The position numbers were made by a program, and so were the translations under genes. The notes under the pieces are model-generated. The model was not told the origin of the DNA, made no database searches, and saw only the letters and a program-made list of their open reading frames with translations. A stretch of 64,000 bases of DNA. It comes from Labilithrix luteola (lineage in GTDB: Bacteria; Myxococcota_A; Polyangia; Polyangiales; Polyangiaceae). Position 1 is the stretch's first letter; each line of letters starts with the position of its first letter. The DNA lies in contig NZ_CP012333.1 in assembly GCF_001263205.1 (NCBI RefSeq), forward strand, positions 2,356,001 through 2,420,000. Direction: 5' to 3'. Shown piece by piece: positions 34,546-45,032 of the stretch.

Positions 34546-35031
34546 ATGAACAAGAACGTCGATGCCGCCCTGCATGCCGTCTTCGAGGCGAACCGGATCC
34601 TCCGTGATGCCGGCGAGCACCTCGCCGCGGCCGCCGGTCAGACGCACTCGCGCCGGATGATCCTTCAGGCCGCGGGCGAAGGGGCCACGGTGCCGGACAT
34701 CGCCCGCAGGCTCGGGCTCCAGCGTCAGAGTGTGCAGCGCGTGGCCGACGAGCTGGTCCACGAAGGTCTGGCCCGATACGAGGACAACCCCCAACACCGC
34801 CGCTCGCAGCTCCTTGTGGTGACCAAGGCGGGCGACGCCGCGCTCGCGGTGATCCACCGGGCGCACGCCAAGTGGGTCGACGACATCGAGGCGGCCGTCG
34901 GACCACTGGATTGGGCCGCTCTCCGTGCCGGCCTCGAGCGCATCACGCGCGCTGTCCGCGATCAGGACGCGCCGGTATCGGTGACCTCACGGCGGTCGGA
35001 GCGAGATGCCCACGGTGCTTCGCGGAAGTGA
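34546..35031 (+). CDS. MarR-family transcriptional regulator
   Basis: 161 residues. A winged HTH is seen at MILQAAGEGATVPDIARRLGLQRQSVQRVADELVHEGLARYEDNPQHRRSQLLVVTKAGDAAL, with the wing basic residues of MarR/SlyA proteins. Divergent from the two hydrolase genes; the palindrome between them is its likely operator. The protein style is actinobacterial. Confidence 0.88.
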   Translation: MNKNVDAALHAVFEANRILRDAGEHLAAAAGQTHSRRMILQAAGEGATVPDIARRLGLQRQSVQRVADELVHEGLARYEDNPQHRRSQLLVVTKAGDAALAVIHRAHAKWVDDIEAAVGPLDWAALRAGLERITRAVRDQDAPVSVTSRRSERDAHGASRK

Positions 35032-35157
35032 CTCCGCCTATTTCGTGCATGGAACGACAGAAGCCCGCCTCCATGGTGAAGACGGGCTCGTCGAACAGGG
35101 TCGGGGAGGCGGGGCCCGCGGGTGGATTTGACGACCGGGGCAGGCAAGACGCTGCAA

Positions 35158-36279
35158 TCAGACGGAAGACCGCGTCGTCGGTGTTCGAGTGTGCGGGGGT
35201 GCAGCAGGTAGTTGCACCGTGACGCGGAGCCCGCCAGCGGGCCGTGGAGTGACGGTGAGGGTGCCGTCATGTGCTTGCGTGATGCTTTTGACGATTGCCA
35301 GGCCGAGGCCGGCACCTGCGTGGTCGGTGCGTATTCGTTCGGTGCCACGCTGAAACGGCTCGACAAGCGTGGAAGCCAATTCCGGGGCGAGCCTCTCGCC
35401 GGTGTTCTCGACAGTGAGCACCACAGTCTTGGGGTGAATGCTGGTCGTGACCCATACGGTGCCCCGTTCGGGCAGGTTGTGGACGATCGCGTTGTGCACA
35501 AGGTTCGTAGCCATCTGCAGCAGGAGCGCAGGTGAGCCGATGGTGGGGGTCAGGTCGCCGGAGGTCTCGATGGTGAGGCCGCGTTTTTCTGCGAGTGGGA
35601 GAAGCGTTTCCGTGGCTTCTTCTGCGATGAGGAACAGGTCGACCTGCCCTTTGGTGAAGCACCGTTGGTCGGCGCGGCTGAGCAGGAGCAATGCTTCGGT
35701 GAGGTCGATCGCTCGGGCGTTGACGACGTGGAGCCGGTCGACAAGTTCGCTGGTGTCGCGGTTCCGATCGCTCTGGGCCACCTCGAGAAGTGTCCGCGTG
35801 ATCGCCAGTGGCGTGCGCAGTTCGTGGGAGGCGTTGGCTGCGAATCTCTGCTGTTCGGTGACCTGCGCTTCGAGCCGTGCGAGCATGGTGTCGAAGGCGT
35901 CGGCGAGCTCGCGGAACTCATCTTTGCGGCCCGGTAGCCGGATTCGGTGGGAGAGCGATCCGTTCGCGGCCGTGCGGGTTGCGTCCGCGATGCGAGTCAG
36001 CGGCGCGAGCATCCGGCCGGCTAGAAACCACCCTCCCACAAGACCGAACACGAGCAGGAATGCGAGCACTGCGGCTACCGCCGGAGCGAACGCGCGCAGG
36101 AGGCCGGGAACCAAACGCCCGGTGCTCATGATCACAACGTTGGGCCTATATCGGAGAAGGCCCACGCACACGGCGCCGAGTAGCAAGGCCGCTGCAAGCA
36201 TCAGGACCCCGGCATAGCTGAGGGTGAGTTTGAGGCGGACGCTCAAGCCAGGCGCTCTATCCACGGTCACCTCCCTCAC
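35158..36279 (-). CDS. Sensor histidine kinase, VanS-like
   Basis: 373 residues. Two membrane helices (residues about 18-42 and 65-85), then HAMP (GRMLAPLTRIADATRTAANG), HisKA with the phosphoacceptor His152 in ANASHELRTPLAI, and HATPase (NLVHNAIVHN, AGAGLGLAIVKSI). The short periplasmic loop suggests sensing of a membrane-proximal signal such as a cell-wall precursor. The downstream gene order and protein type match the VanS-like kinases of actinobacterial D,D-peptidase clusters. It overlaps the response regulator by 23 nt and is cotranscribed with it. Confidence 0.9.
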   Translation of the reverse strand: MREVTVDRAPGLSVRLKLTLSYAGVLMLAAALLLGAVCVGLLRYRPNVVIMSTGRLVPGLLRAFAPAVAAVLAFLLVFGLVGGWFLAGRMLAPLTRIADATRTAANGSLSHRIRLPGRKDEFRELADAFDTMLARLEAQVTEQQRFAANASHELRTPLAITRTLLEVAQSDRNRDTSELVDRLHVVNARAIDLTEALLLLSRADQRCFTKGQVDLFLIAEEATETLLPLAEKRGLTIETSGDLTPTIGSPALLLQMATNLVHNAIVHNLPERGTVWVTTSIHPKTVVLTVENTGERLAPELASTLVEPFQRGTERIRTDHAGAGLGLAIVKSITQAHDGTLTVTPRPAGGLRVTVQLPAAPPHTRTPTTRSSV

Positions 36280-36952
36280 CGCCGGTGCGGGGTGCTATGT
36301 CGATGCGGTAGCCGACGCCGGCCACGGTGGCGATGAGCGAGGGTTCGCCGAGGCGTTTGCGCAGCGCCGAGACAGTGATGCGGACGGCGTTGGTGAAGGG
36401 GTCGACGTTCTCATCCCACGCACGTTCCAGGAGCTCTTCGGCACTGATGACGCCGCCTTCTGCAGCGACGAGGACTTCGAGCACGGCGAACTGTTTCCGG
36501 GTGAGCGCGACGTAGCGGCCATCGCGGTAAACCTCGCGGCGGAACGTATCCAGACGGAGGCCTGCGATCTCTCGTACGGGCGGTCTGTTGTGGGCGCGCC
36601 TGCGGTCAAGCGCTCTGAGCCTGAGCACGAGCTCTCGAAGTGCGAAGGGCTTCGTGAGGTAGTCGTCGGCGCCGAGCTCGAACCCGGACGCCTTGTCGTC
36701 GAGCCGGTCGGCGGCGGTGAGCATGAGGATCGGCATGCCGCTGCCGGAGGCGACGATGCGTTTGGCGATCTCGTCGCCGGAAGGGCCTGGGATATCGCGG
36801 TCGAGGACGGCGATGTCGTACGCGTTGATGCTCAGCAGTTCCAGCGCAGTGTCACCGTCACCGGCGATATCGGCCGCGATCGCTTCCAGGCGTAGGCCAT
36901 CGCGGATGGCTTGTGCCAGATAGGGTTCGTCCTCGACGATCAACACACGCAT
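36257..36952 (-). CDS. OmpR/VanR-type response regulator
   Basis: 231 residues. Receiver domain with acidic pocket EDE (7-9), phosphoacceptor Asp51 in IAVLDRDIPG, and Lys in GADDYLTKPF. Then a PhoB/OmpR winged-helix domain ending in VTVSALRKRLGEPSLIATVAGVGYRID. First gene of the pair; 89 bp separate it from the divergent D,D-carboxypeptidase gene, its likely target. Confidence 0.92.
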   Translation of the reverse strand: MRVLIVEDEPYLAQAIRDGLRLEAIAADIAGDGDTALELLSINAYDIAVLDRDIPGPSGDEIAKRIVASGSGMPILMLTAADRLDDKASGFELGADDYLTKPFALRELVLRLRALDRRRAHNRPPVREIAGLRLDTFRREVYRDGRYVALTRKQFAVLEVLVAAEGGVISAEELLERAWDENVDPFTNAVRITVSALRKRLGEPSLIATVAGVGYRIDIAPRTGGEGGDRG

Positions 36953-37041
36953 GCGCTCTCGATGCTACGAGCCGGAGTCTATCGTCGGCGTATCGAAAAC
37001 CACATACGTGCTGGCAACACTACGCGGCCTTGACTGGAGGC

Positions 37042-37622
37042 ATGTCCGACAGCGAACCAGCACGAACAGCAGTCCACCGTACCCGATCGACCATCCTCGC
37101 TGCCGCCGCCCTCATCGGAGCCCTCGGTTGGCAGTCGCGGGGGTCTCCTCACGGCGACCACCGTGAAGCACTTGGCGAGGAAGATGGCGCCGTCCCTGAC
37201 GGCGTGACGGTCGTCGATGACGAAATTCCGGCCGTGGCCAACCTCGACCACGATCTCCTCGGTGCCCTCCGCCAAGCTGCAACGGATGCCGCGGACGACG
37301 GGGTCGAGATCTTCGTCGATAGCGGCTGGCGTTCCCCGGAGTACCAGGAACAACTCCTCCGTGAGGCGCTTGCGAAGTACGGCTCACAAGAGGAAGCCGC
37401 ACGATGGGTGGCCACCCCCGACACCTCTGCTCACGTGTCGGGCCACGCGATCGACATCGGGCCCTCCGACGCCACGGCGTGGCTGTCCAAGCACGGCGCC
37501 GAGTACGGACTGTGCCAGATCTACAGCAACGAACCCTGGCACTACGAGCTGCGCCCCGAAGCCGTCGATCACGGTTGCCCGCCCATGTATGCCGACCCGA
37601 CGCACGATCCGAGGATGCAGCC

Positions 37623-37626
<4 letters not shown>
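37042..37626 (+). CDS. VanY-like D-alanyl-D-alanine carboxypeptidase (M15B)
   Basis: 194 residues. A short N-terminal hydrophobic segment (TILAAAALIGALGW) suggests membrane anchoring or secretion. M15B zinc motifs are complete: S-x-H-x-x-G-x-A-x-D as SAHVSGHAID (His131, Asp138) and EPWHYEL (Glu164, His167). It would remove the terminal D-Ala from peptidoglycan stem peptides, which can lower glycopeptide binding. The ATG at 37042 has CTGGAGG upstream. It overlaps the ABC ATPase gene by 4 nt, so the operon is vanY-like, ATPase, permease. Confidence 0.9.
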
Positions 37627-38326
<700 letters not shown>

Positions 38327-38327
<1 letters not shown>

Positions 38328-40717
38328 TGCACACCGTCTTCCTCGCGTCGCTGCGGACCCACCTCCGCAGGTACATCGCAGCGGCGATCGCGGTCATCGT
38401 CGGAGTCGCCTTCGTCGTCGTGGTCGGCGTGCTCACGTCCGGGGCACGGAGCGGACTCATGGACGGCTTTGGGGCGCCGTATCGCAATGCCGACCACGTG
38501 GTCTCCAAGATGGGCTCGGAAGTTGGGATCGCGCTCGCCGAGCGATACGGCGAGAACGCCTCCGCAATCGGCCGGGCGATGCTGCTGGTGCGCGCGGGCG
38601 ACGGTCTGTTCTCCGAGACCGCCGTGGGGCCCGTTGCCCCCTCGGAGAATCTGCGCTGGCAGAAGCTCCGCTCGGGCCGCTTCCCCGCACGCATGGGCGA
38701 GGCGGTGGTGCATGTGTGGACGGCCCAGGCCAGGGACATCGCGATCGGCGACCGGATTCGGATCGACGAGGGCGCCACCGCGGCCGACCTAGAGGTGGTC
38801 GGCCTCGTGGAGTCGCCCTCTGCGTCGGCCCAGGCCGACGTGTACGTCACCTGGCGGCAGTTGCTGCAGTGGCGCGACCACCTCCAGGTGGGCAAGGTGG
38901 CGGTGCGCGGGGAGGTCGGTCCACTCCCGGAAGGCGCGAAGGTGCAGTCGCCGGAGGAATTCGTCAACGAGGCGCGGACCCGACTCAACAACCGGGTGGA
39001 CACCTTGTCGTTGATGCTGCTGCTCTTCGCCGGCGTCGCGCTCTTCGTCTCGGTCCTGGTCATCGCGAACACGTTCTCCATCCTGTTCGCGCAACGACTC
39101 CGCGACTTCGCACTGCTGCGCTGCATCGGCGCGACCCGTCGGCAGGTGGTGCGTTCGGTACGCCGCGAGGCGGCCACCGTCGGGGTGCTCGCGTCGCTGA
39201 CCGGGAGCCTGGTCGGCGTCGGCCTCGGCTACGGCCTGATCGCCCTGATCAATGCCCTCGCGCCCACCGCCCCAATGGGTGCCGCCGCGCTGCCCACGCT
39301 CTGGCTGCTGGGGGGGTTCGCCGTCGGCCTGGTGGTCACCATGCTCGCGTCCTGGTTGCCGACCCGGCGGGTGGTCCGGGTGAGCCCGCTCGCGGCGCTA
39401 CGCCCGGATACCGTGGTGGACGTACACACGGCCACCGGCATGGTGCAACGGGCGCTCGCTGCGGTCCTCCTGGTCACTGGGCCAGTCCTGCTCGGGGTGG
39501 CGATGAAGCAGCACAGTACGGCGCTCATGCTGGCCGGCGGAGGATCGGTGTTCACCGGCGTACTCCTCATCGGGCCGGTGCTCGTCCCCTGCCTGGTCCA
39601 GATCGCCGGCGCGCTGCTCGGCCCTGCCGGCCGGCTGGCAACCCAGAACGCTGTGCGCAATCCGCGCCGGACGGCCACCACCACGGCCTCCCTGCTGGTC
39701 GGCGTCACGCTGACGACTGCCGTGCTTACCGGGATGGCCACGACACGTGCGGCGCTGGATGAGCAACGCGATAGGCGGCACCCCATCGATGTCGCGCTCA
39801 GCTCGCCCGAGAGGCCCGTCACCACCGACCTCCTCGACCGGATACGTCGCACTCCCGGTGTGGAGCAGGCCATTGCAGTGAACGGCGCCGTGGTCGAAGT
39901 GGACGGGCTCGACGAACCGATCTTGGCTCTCACCGCGCCGGCCGCGGAGCAAGTGGCCCGCGACGGCGGGGCGTTCGCCCGGGTGGAGCCGGGAAAGATC
40001 AGGCTCGACGATTCGGCCTTTCGCAAGCACCTGAGCCTCCGGCCCGGTGACCAGGTCACGGTGCGCGTCGGCCACCGGCGAGCGCAGTTGCAGGTCGCCG
40101 GCGGCACCGGCTGGGGCCGGGCGGGCGTGGTCGCGCCCGAGACGCTGGCGACGCTCACCGACTCCCCCGAGCCGCATACCATCTGGATCCGTGCCTCCAC
40201 CAGCGCCGACCCGATTCAACTTGTCGGTGACCTGGACGAGCTGGCGGATTCGGTTGGCGTGAAGGTCGACGACCAGTTGCAGGCCCGGGCGTCGGCGGAC
40301 CAACAGGTGAAAATCCTCACCTGGTCGATGCTCGGCCTGCTCGGCATCGCCGTGGTGATCGCCTTGATCGGCATCGCGAACACGCTGGGGCTCTCCGTCC
40401 TCGAACGCGCCCGCGAACACGCGCTGCTGCGCGCGCTCGGGCTCACCCGCGGGCAGCTGCGGCGGATGATGGCGGCCGAGGCAGTGCTGCTGTCGGTGGT
40501 GGCCACCCTGCTCGGCACCGTGATCGGCGTCGGGTTCGCCTGGGTCGGCTACGAGACCTTCGTGAAGCAGGCTCTCACCCACGCCACCATGCAAATCCCC
40601 TGGCTACCACTCGGCGCCGTCGTCCTCATCGCCGCCATGGCCGGCCTACTCGCCTCTGTTATCCCGGCACGCCGGGCCGCGCGGGTGACTCCGGCCGCAG
40701 GGCTATCCCTCGACTGA
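38327..40717 (+). CDS. ABC transporter permease, FtsX/MacB-like (fused, two repeats)
   Basis: 796 residues. It starts LRTHLRRYIAAAIAVIVGVAFVVVVGVLTSG and has two FtsX units: one near residues 220-345 (SVLVIANTFSILFAQRLRDFALLRCIGATRRQVVRSV...) and one near 660-790 (IGIANTLGLSVLERAREHALLRALGLTRGQLRRMM...), separated by extra membrane segments. The two FtsX halves in one chain, about 10 TM helices, are typical of actinobacterial permeases linked to a VanRS/VanY-like cluster. Substrate not known; it could export peptides or handle lipids. Confidence 0.92.
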
Positions 40718-40799
40718 TACCCATCGGGTTCGATGGCACCGACTTCCATCGCACGGACGGCAGCCAGTCGATCACGGTCGCGCGGTGAACCGCAGTGGA

Positions 40800-42095
40800 T
40801 TACCACGCGGATGATCCTTCAGGCGGCGCCACCGCCGCTCGAGCGCGACGCATGCGACGGCGCATCGGCAAGACCAGTGCGAGCAACGCCAAGGCGAAGC
40901 TTGCGTTACGCGCGCCCTCGGGTGAGGCGCCCGCGGTCACGCATCCGCAACCGTCTCCGCTCGTATCTCCGATGACGGCGTTGTCGGACGTGGCGGCGTC
41001 GGCCGTCGCGCCGATCGACGCGTCCTCCTCGACGGGACCGCTGTCTTCGACCGCTCCGCTCGAGGCATCGTGCGCGGCAGCGGCATCGGCATCGGCACCG
41101 TCGCTTGCGTCTCCGGCGTCCGTCCCGGCGTCGGCGGCACCTGCGTCGGCGGCACCTGCGTCGGCGGTCGGGCAATAGCCGTTCGCGGAGTCCGAAGTGG
41201 CGCCTCCCGTGACCCAGCCGGCAGCGGTGTATCCGCCGTCCGAGGCGGCATCGGCGGCCACCTTCTTGATCCACGCGGCCTGGCCCGAGTAGCTCTCGTA
41301 GATCGTCGAGTTGCACGCGCCGGCCGGACCGCGCGAGACGCTTCCGATGACACGACCGAGCGAATCGAGCGCGGGGCCGCCCGAGTCTCCCTCACAGGTT
41401 CCCTTGCTGGTCGGGCTGCCGCCTATCCACTCCTTCGTCGCGCTGATGGTGGTGTCCCCACAGTCCGACGATCCGAAGCACTGTACGGTCATCCCCGTCA
41501 CGTCGTAGCGCGTGCCGGCGGTCTGCCCCCTCGGGCTCGTGATGCCGAAGCCGACCGCTTCGTACGTCTCGCCATCGGACGGCTGCGTGTCCACATTCGG
41601 AATGAGCGGGCACACGCCGTTGATGGGGCTCGTGAGCGTGAGCGCCGAGAGGTCTTCACCGCAAATGTCGTTGGTGGGGGGAACGGCGATCGATTTGACC
41701 GACCACCACGTCACCCCGTCGGCCGTGGGCCAGACCGGGTTGGAGCTGTTGTAGATGTTCGCGGCCGCGTCGTAGCTCGTCGTGACCATGAAGTTCGACG
41801 CGGCGACCGGCGCGCTGAACCCTTTGCCACACGTCAGGAAGTTTGGAGGCGTGGCCACACAGTGGCGCGCCGAGAGAACGAGATTCGGCCCGATGAGCGA
41901 ACCCGAGCAGATGGACGACACCTGCCCGCCCGAACCGATGAGGATCCCGACGACGGCGCTGTCGCCTGTGTCGACCGCGCCTCCCTGGATGGGTTCGCTG
42001 ACACGACTCACCTCCCCACTCGGGACAGGCGCGGTGCACGCCCCAAGGCCAAGGGAACAGACGAAGGCGGCGACGGCGACGGCAGAACTGCGCAT
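40800..42095 (-). CDS. Trypsin-like S1 protease lipoprotein with MYXO-CTERM-like tail
   Basis: 431 residues. Lipobox GLGAC (Cys20). The chymotrypsin fold is complete: His78 in SARHC, Asp148 in GEDLSAL, Ser238 in CEGDSGGP. After the protease (to about 285) comes a long A/D-rich linker, then a C-terminal region resembling the MYXO-CTERM sorting tag: CGC-like DGCGCVTAG, a hydrophobic stretch (FALALLALVLP) and a basic end RRRMRRAR. A protein carrying both a lipid anchor and a C-terminal tag is unusual and may be routed to the outer surface. Confidence 0.9.
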   Translation of the reverse strand: MRSSAVAVAAFVCSLGLGACTAPVPSGEVSRVSEPIQGGAVDTGDSAVVGILIGSGGQVSSICSGSLIGPNLVLSARHCVATPPNFLTCGKGFSAPVAASNFMVTTSYDAAANIYNSSNPVWPTADGVTWWSVKSIAVPPTNDICGEDLSALTLTSPINGVCPLIPNVDTQPSDGETYEAVGFGITSPRGQTAGTRYDVTGMTVQCFGSSDCGDTTISATKEWIGGSPTSKGTCEGDSGGPALDSLGRVIGSVSRGPAGACNSTIYESYSGQAAWIKKVAADAASDGGYTAAGWVTGGATSDSANGYCPTADAGAADAGAADAGTDAGDASDGADADAAAAHDASSGAVEDSGPVEEDASIGATADAATSDNAVIGDTSGDGCGCVTAGASPEGARNASFALALLALVLPMRRRMRRARAAVAPPEGSSAW

Positions 42096-42388
42096 ACGAG
42101 CACAACGCTAGGAGCGTATGCCCGCGCATGGCAATCGCCGTCTCTCCGTCACCTAGCGCACCAGCGCGGGTTTGGACGTCGACGCAGGCTCACTCCGACG
42201 GACAGGCCATGGGCAACGGTTGTCGCGAGAGGTCGGCGTTCACTCACCGTGTCCGACGTTTCGCATGCAACGCGGGCCCGGCGCTGACGATCCCGTCACT
42301 CGGCGGCCATGCGACGTCTGGTATCGAGTGCTGTCCGTCCACCGCGAGTGCTCGTGGCTCGGGGCGCCGACCGAGAAGCACACGACGA
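42096..42388. other. Divergent intergenic region
   Basis: This 293-bp stretch lies between the divergent trypsin and outer-membrane-protein genes and must hold both promoters. No repeat, RNA gene or clear operator is visible; frames across it are shadows. Confidence 0.3.
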
Positions 42389-43559
42389 ATGATGCCAACG
42401 CTACGTCCCGTCCTGACCGCCCTCCTCACGACACTGGGGCTTTGCCTCCCGCGTTCTGGTCACGCCGAAGAAGCGCCCACGCAGTGTCATAGCGAAACGG
42501 TGCGCACGGCCGAATCGATCCTCGTTCCGATCGACAAACCGTCTACGCCAGGCGGTCCTCGCCTCGGTGTGCTCATCGAACCGGGCGAGAGACTCTGCCT
42601 GGCCGGAACGATGGACCCCGAGGGGACGGTGAGGGACTTGCATCTCGTCGACGAAGCGAGCGGAGAGGCACCTCTGCTCACGTTGACGGTGGGTCTCGTC
42701 GGAACGGAGAACGTGATCGCCGTCGAGTCGTACTCATCGGAACCGATCGAGTATCGCTCGACCTTCGTCTACGGGCCGGCAAACCTCGCGTTCCCTTCGG
42801 GCAGGAAGTCCATCGCTCCCCGCGGACATACCGACGAACAATGGGAGACAGACGCCCCCCGCTCGTTACTCTACGACTTTCGACGCGAGCGTTCTTATTA
42901 CTGCTCCCCCCCCCGAATCGCGTTTTGCCGCGAGGCGCTCTCTGAAAGAACGAGACGGAAACATCACACTGAATCTTGGCGTAGGGACACGCTACGCTTC
43001 GCTCGGCGGATTCAATCGGCTCCTCGATGAGAGGGGCTATACCGCTGTCCCCGACGTCATTCCGACCTTCGGAATAGGCGCTGGCGGAGTCTACAAGCGC
43101 TTTCGGTTCGATGTTTCGGGGCACCTCGGAGGCTACACGTCGAAGTCCCGCGTGGGCGAAGGAAGTGCCTGGAGCACCGTCACGGAGGTCGTGTTTGCAG
43201 GCGGCTATGACGTATTCCGTATAGGTGGATTTTCCGCGTTTGGTCTCGTCGGAGCTGGCGTATCGTGGGTCGGGACCGACCCCAAAGTGCTTCAGGTCCA
43301 CGCCGAGCACGACCGAATCGAACAGCAGGCCGGCGTCGCGACGTTGGAGCTCGGCGCAGAGCAGGTCGTTCCGCTTGGGTATGAACAACGGGAGTCCTGG
43401 ACTCTTATCTTCGGTGTGCGCGGAGGCGTCCTTCTACCCTTCGTCGGTGACGCTTGGCATCTCGACGACAAACATCGAACCAAAGTGTCCGGCCCCGATG
43501 TCGATGCCGTTGGAGTGCGCGTCCTGCTGGTGGCCGGCATCGGACTGCTCGAGTGGTAG
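42389..43559 (+). pseudogene. Outer-membrane beta-barrel protein, frameshifted at a C9 run
   Basis: Signal peptide MPTLRPVLTALLTTLGLCLPRSGHA, then a soluble N-domain (about 150 aa). Coding then shifts at a run of nine C (42906-42914): before it the frame starting at 42389, after it a +1 frame that continues as an outer-membrane barrel (ITLNLGVGTRYASLGGFN, DVIPTFGIGAGGVYKRFRFDVSGHLGGY, then LIFGVRGGVLLPFVGDAW, ending GIGLLEW at 43559). With one C less the gene would be intact: about 390 residues. The run may be a phase-variable switch, a real mutation or an assembly error. Confidence 0.7.
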
Positions 43560-43805
43560 CCGACGAGCGGGCGCAGCCCGATGAGGCACCCCTCATCGAC
43601 AGCATTCCTTAGCGCGTAATCCAGAAAATCCCCCCGGCCCAGCGGTTGTCACAAGCCGTTCGGTCGTGACAACATGCGGCCGAATTGGCGGCGCCGCGAA
43701 CAAGACCAGCGAGAACCCATGCGCCGCCGCGCGCCACTGCCGGCTCGTGCCCTACTAGGCCGGGCAAGCTGGGTGCAGCGCTGCCCTGAACACAAGGAGC
43801 TTCAC

Positions 43806-44690
43806 ATGCCCGAGAAGGTTTCCATTTCGCGCGAGTTCGTCAGGGGCGCGGCCCGCATGGCGGACCTCGTGTACGTCATCAGCCAGATGAAGACGCTCAT
43901 CGAGCAGGACATCGCGCACGTCAGCCTGGTCGGTCTCTACAAGGGCAACTGGGGCGACGCCTTCAACACGATCTGGAACGCCACGGCCGTCGCGGTGGCG
44001 AAATCGCCGGCGGAGAAGGTCGTGCTGGTGGGCGAGGACGGCGACGTCAGCACCTACGTGGGCGGTCGGCGCGAAGACGAAACCATCGAGCCGCGCCCCG
44101 TCATGATCCGCCATGCGCGCGAGATCGGCGGCGAGGTCTTCGTCTGCGGGAGCAAGCGCCAGGTGTTCCGGCGTGTCGGCGAAGCGCAGTGGGTGGACAT
44201 GAGCGCGCCGCGCGCCGGCCAGACCGAGGCGCTCGGTTTCGAGGCGATGGACGGCTACGGCTGGAACGAGATCTATGCGGCCGGCTGGGGCGGCGAGATC
44301 TGGCGCTACGACGGCGCCACGTGGACCCAGTGCAGCAGTCCCACCAACGTGATCCTCTCGGCCGTCTGCTGCGCGGGCGACGGCCAAGTGTATGTCGCTG
44401 GGCAGGGCGGCGTGCTCGTCAAGGGGCGCGGCGATGCGTGGGCGCCCGTGGCATGGGAAGACGAGGTCGACGCCGACCTGTGGGACCTGTGCTGGTTCCG
44501 CGACAAGCTCTACGTGGCCACCATGTCGGGGCTCTACACGCTCGACGCCAACCGCCTGGTGCCGGTCGACTTCGGCGCGATGGGGCCGGTGAGTTGCTAC
44601 AACCTCTCGGTGGCGCAGGGCGTGATGTGGTCCGTCGGCAAGGCCGACGTGGCGTCGTTCGACGGCACCACCTGGCGCAAGTACGACTGA
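43806..44690 (+). CDS. Beta-propeller-like hypothetical protein
   Basis: 294 residues. Start chosen at ATG 43806 with AAGGAG before it. N-terminal helical segment (MADLVYVISQMKTLIEQD), then a series of about five strand-rich blades ending in W: VVLVGEDGDVSTYVGG, VFVCGSKRQVFRRVGEAQW, NEIYAAGWGGEIWRYDGATW, VYVAGQGGVLVKGRGDAW, LYVATMSGLYTLD. No signal peptide. Codon use is more GC3-biased than the neighbours and resembles Burkholderiales, suggesting recent gain. Function unknown. Confidence 0.75.
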   Translation: MPEKVSISREFVRGAARMADLVYVISQMKTLIEQDIAHVSLVGLYKGNWGDAFNTIWNATAVAVAKSPAEKVVLVGEDGDVSTYVGGRREDETIEPRPVMIRHAREIGGEVFVCGSKRQVFRRVGEAQWVDMSAPRAGQTEALGFEAMDGYGWNEIYAAGWGGEIWRYDGATWTQCSSPTNVILSAVCCAGDGQVYVAGQGGVLVKGRGDAWAPVAWEDEVDADLWDLCWFRDKLYVATMSGLYTLDANRLVPVDFGAMGPVSCYNLSVAQGVMWSVGKADVASFDGTTWRKYD

Positions 44691-44798
44691 CGGGGCCGTT
44701 GCACGGAATACGGCCGCGGCCATTCCGTGCTACGCCGCCCTGCCGGTCTGATGTGAAGGGAGAGTTTGCGCCGCCGCCTTGCGGTCGCTGGAGAATCG

Positions 44799-45031
44799 AT
44801 GAGCCGTTCCATCGCGCTCTTTCCTCCGCGTTCCCTCTTGATGGTGGCGCCCTCGTGTTCGCGGCGTGCTCAGACTCCAGCAGCTCGACGGACGGCCGCC
44901 CGGAAGCCGGCGTGGACAACGGATCTGGCGATTCGGGCGTGAGCAACGCCGGGCAGAGGGATGCCGCTTCGCCTTCAATTCGAGAGCGTTCTTCGACCCG
45001 CTGCGCGATCATCCTCTTGGGGTGTCCATGA
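44799..45031 (+). pseudogene. Lipoprotein gene remnant
   Basis: An ATG at 44799 (MSRSIALFPPRSLLM) and, in another frame, a lipobox-like stretch ALVFAACSDSSSSTDGRPEAG with the Ser/Asp linker common to lipoproteins in this window. Together they look like the first 60 codons of a frameshifted lipoprotein gene whose body is gone. Low confidence; no domain follows. Confidence 0.35.
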
Positions 45032-45032
45032 G

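Noticed and set aside
35062..35090. AGCCCG...CGGGCT as terminator between MarR and VanS-like genes
   Set aside because: Only a 6-bp stem with a long loop and no T-tract; too weak to call.
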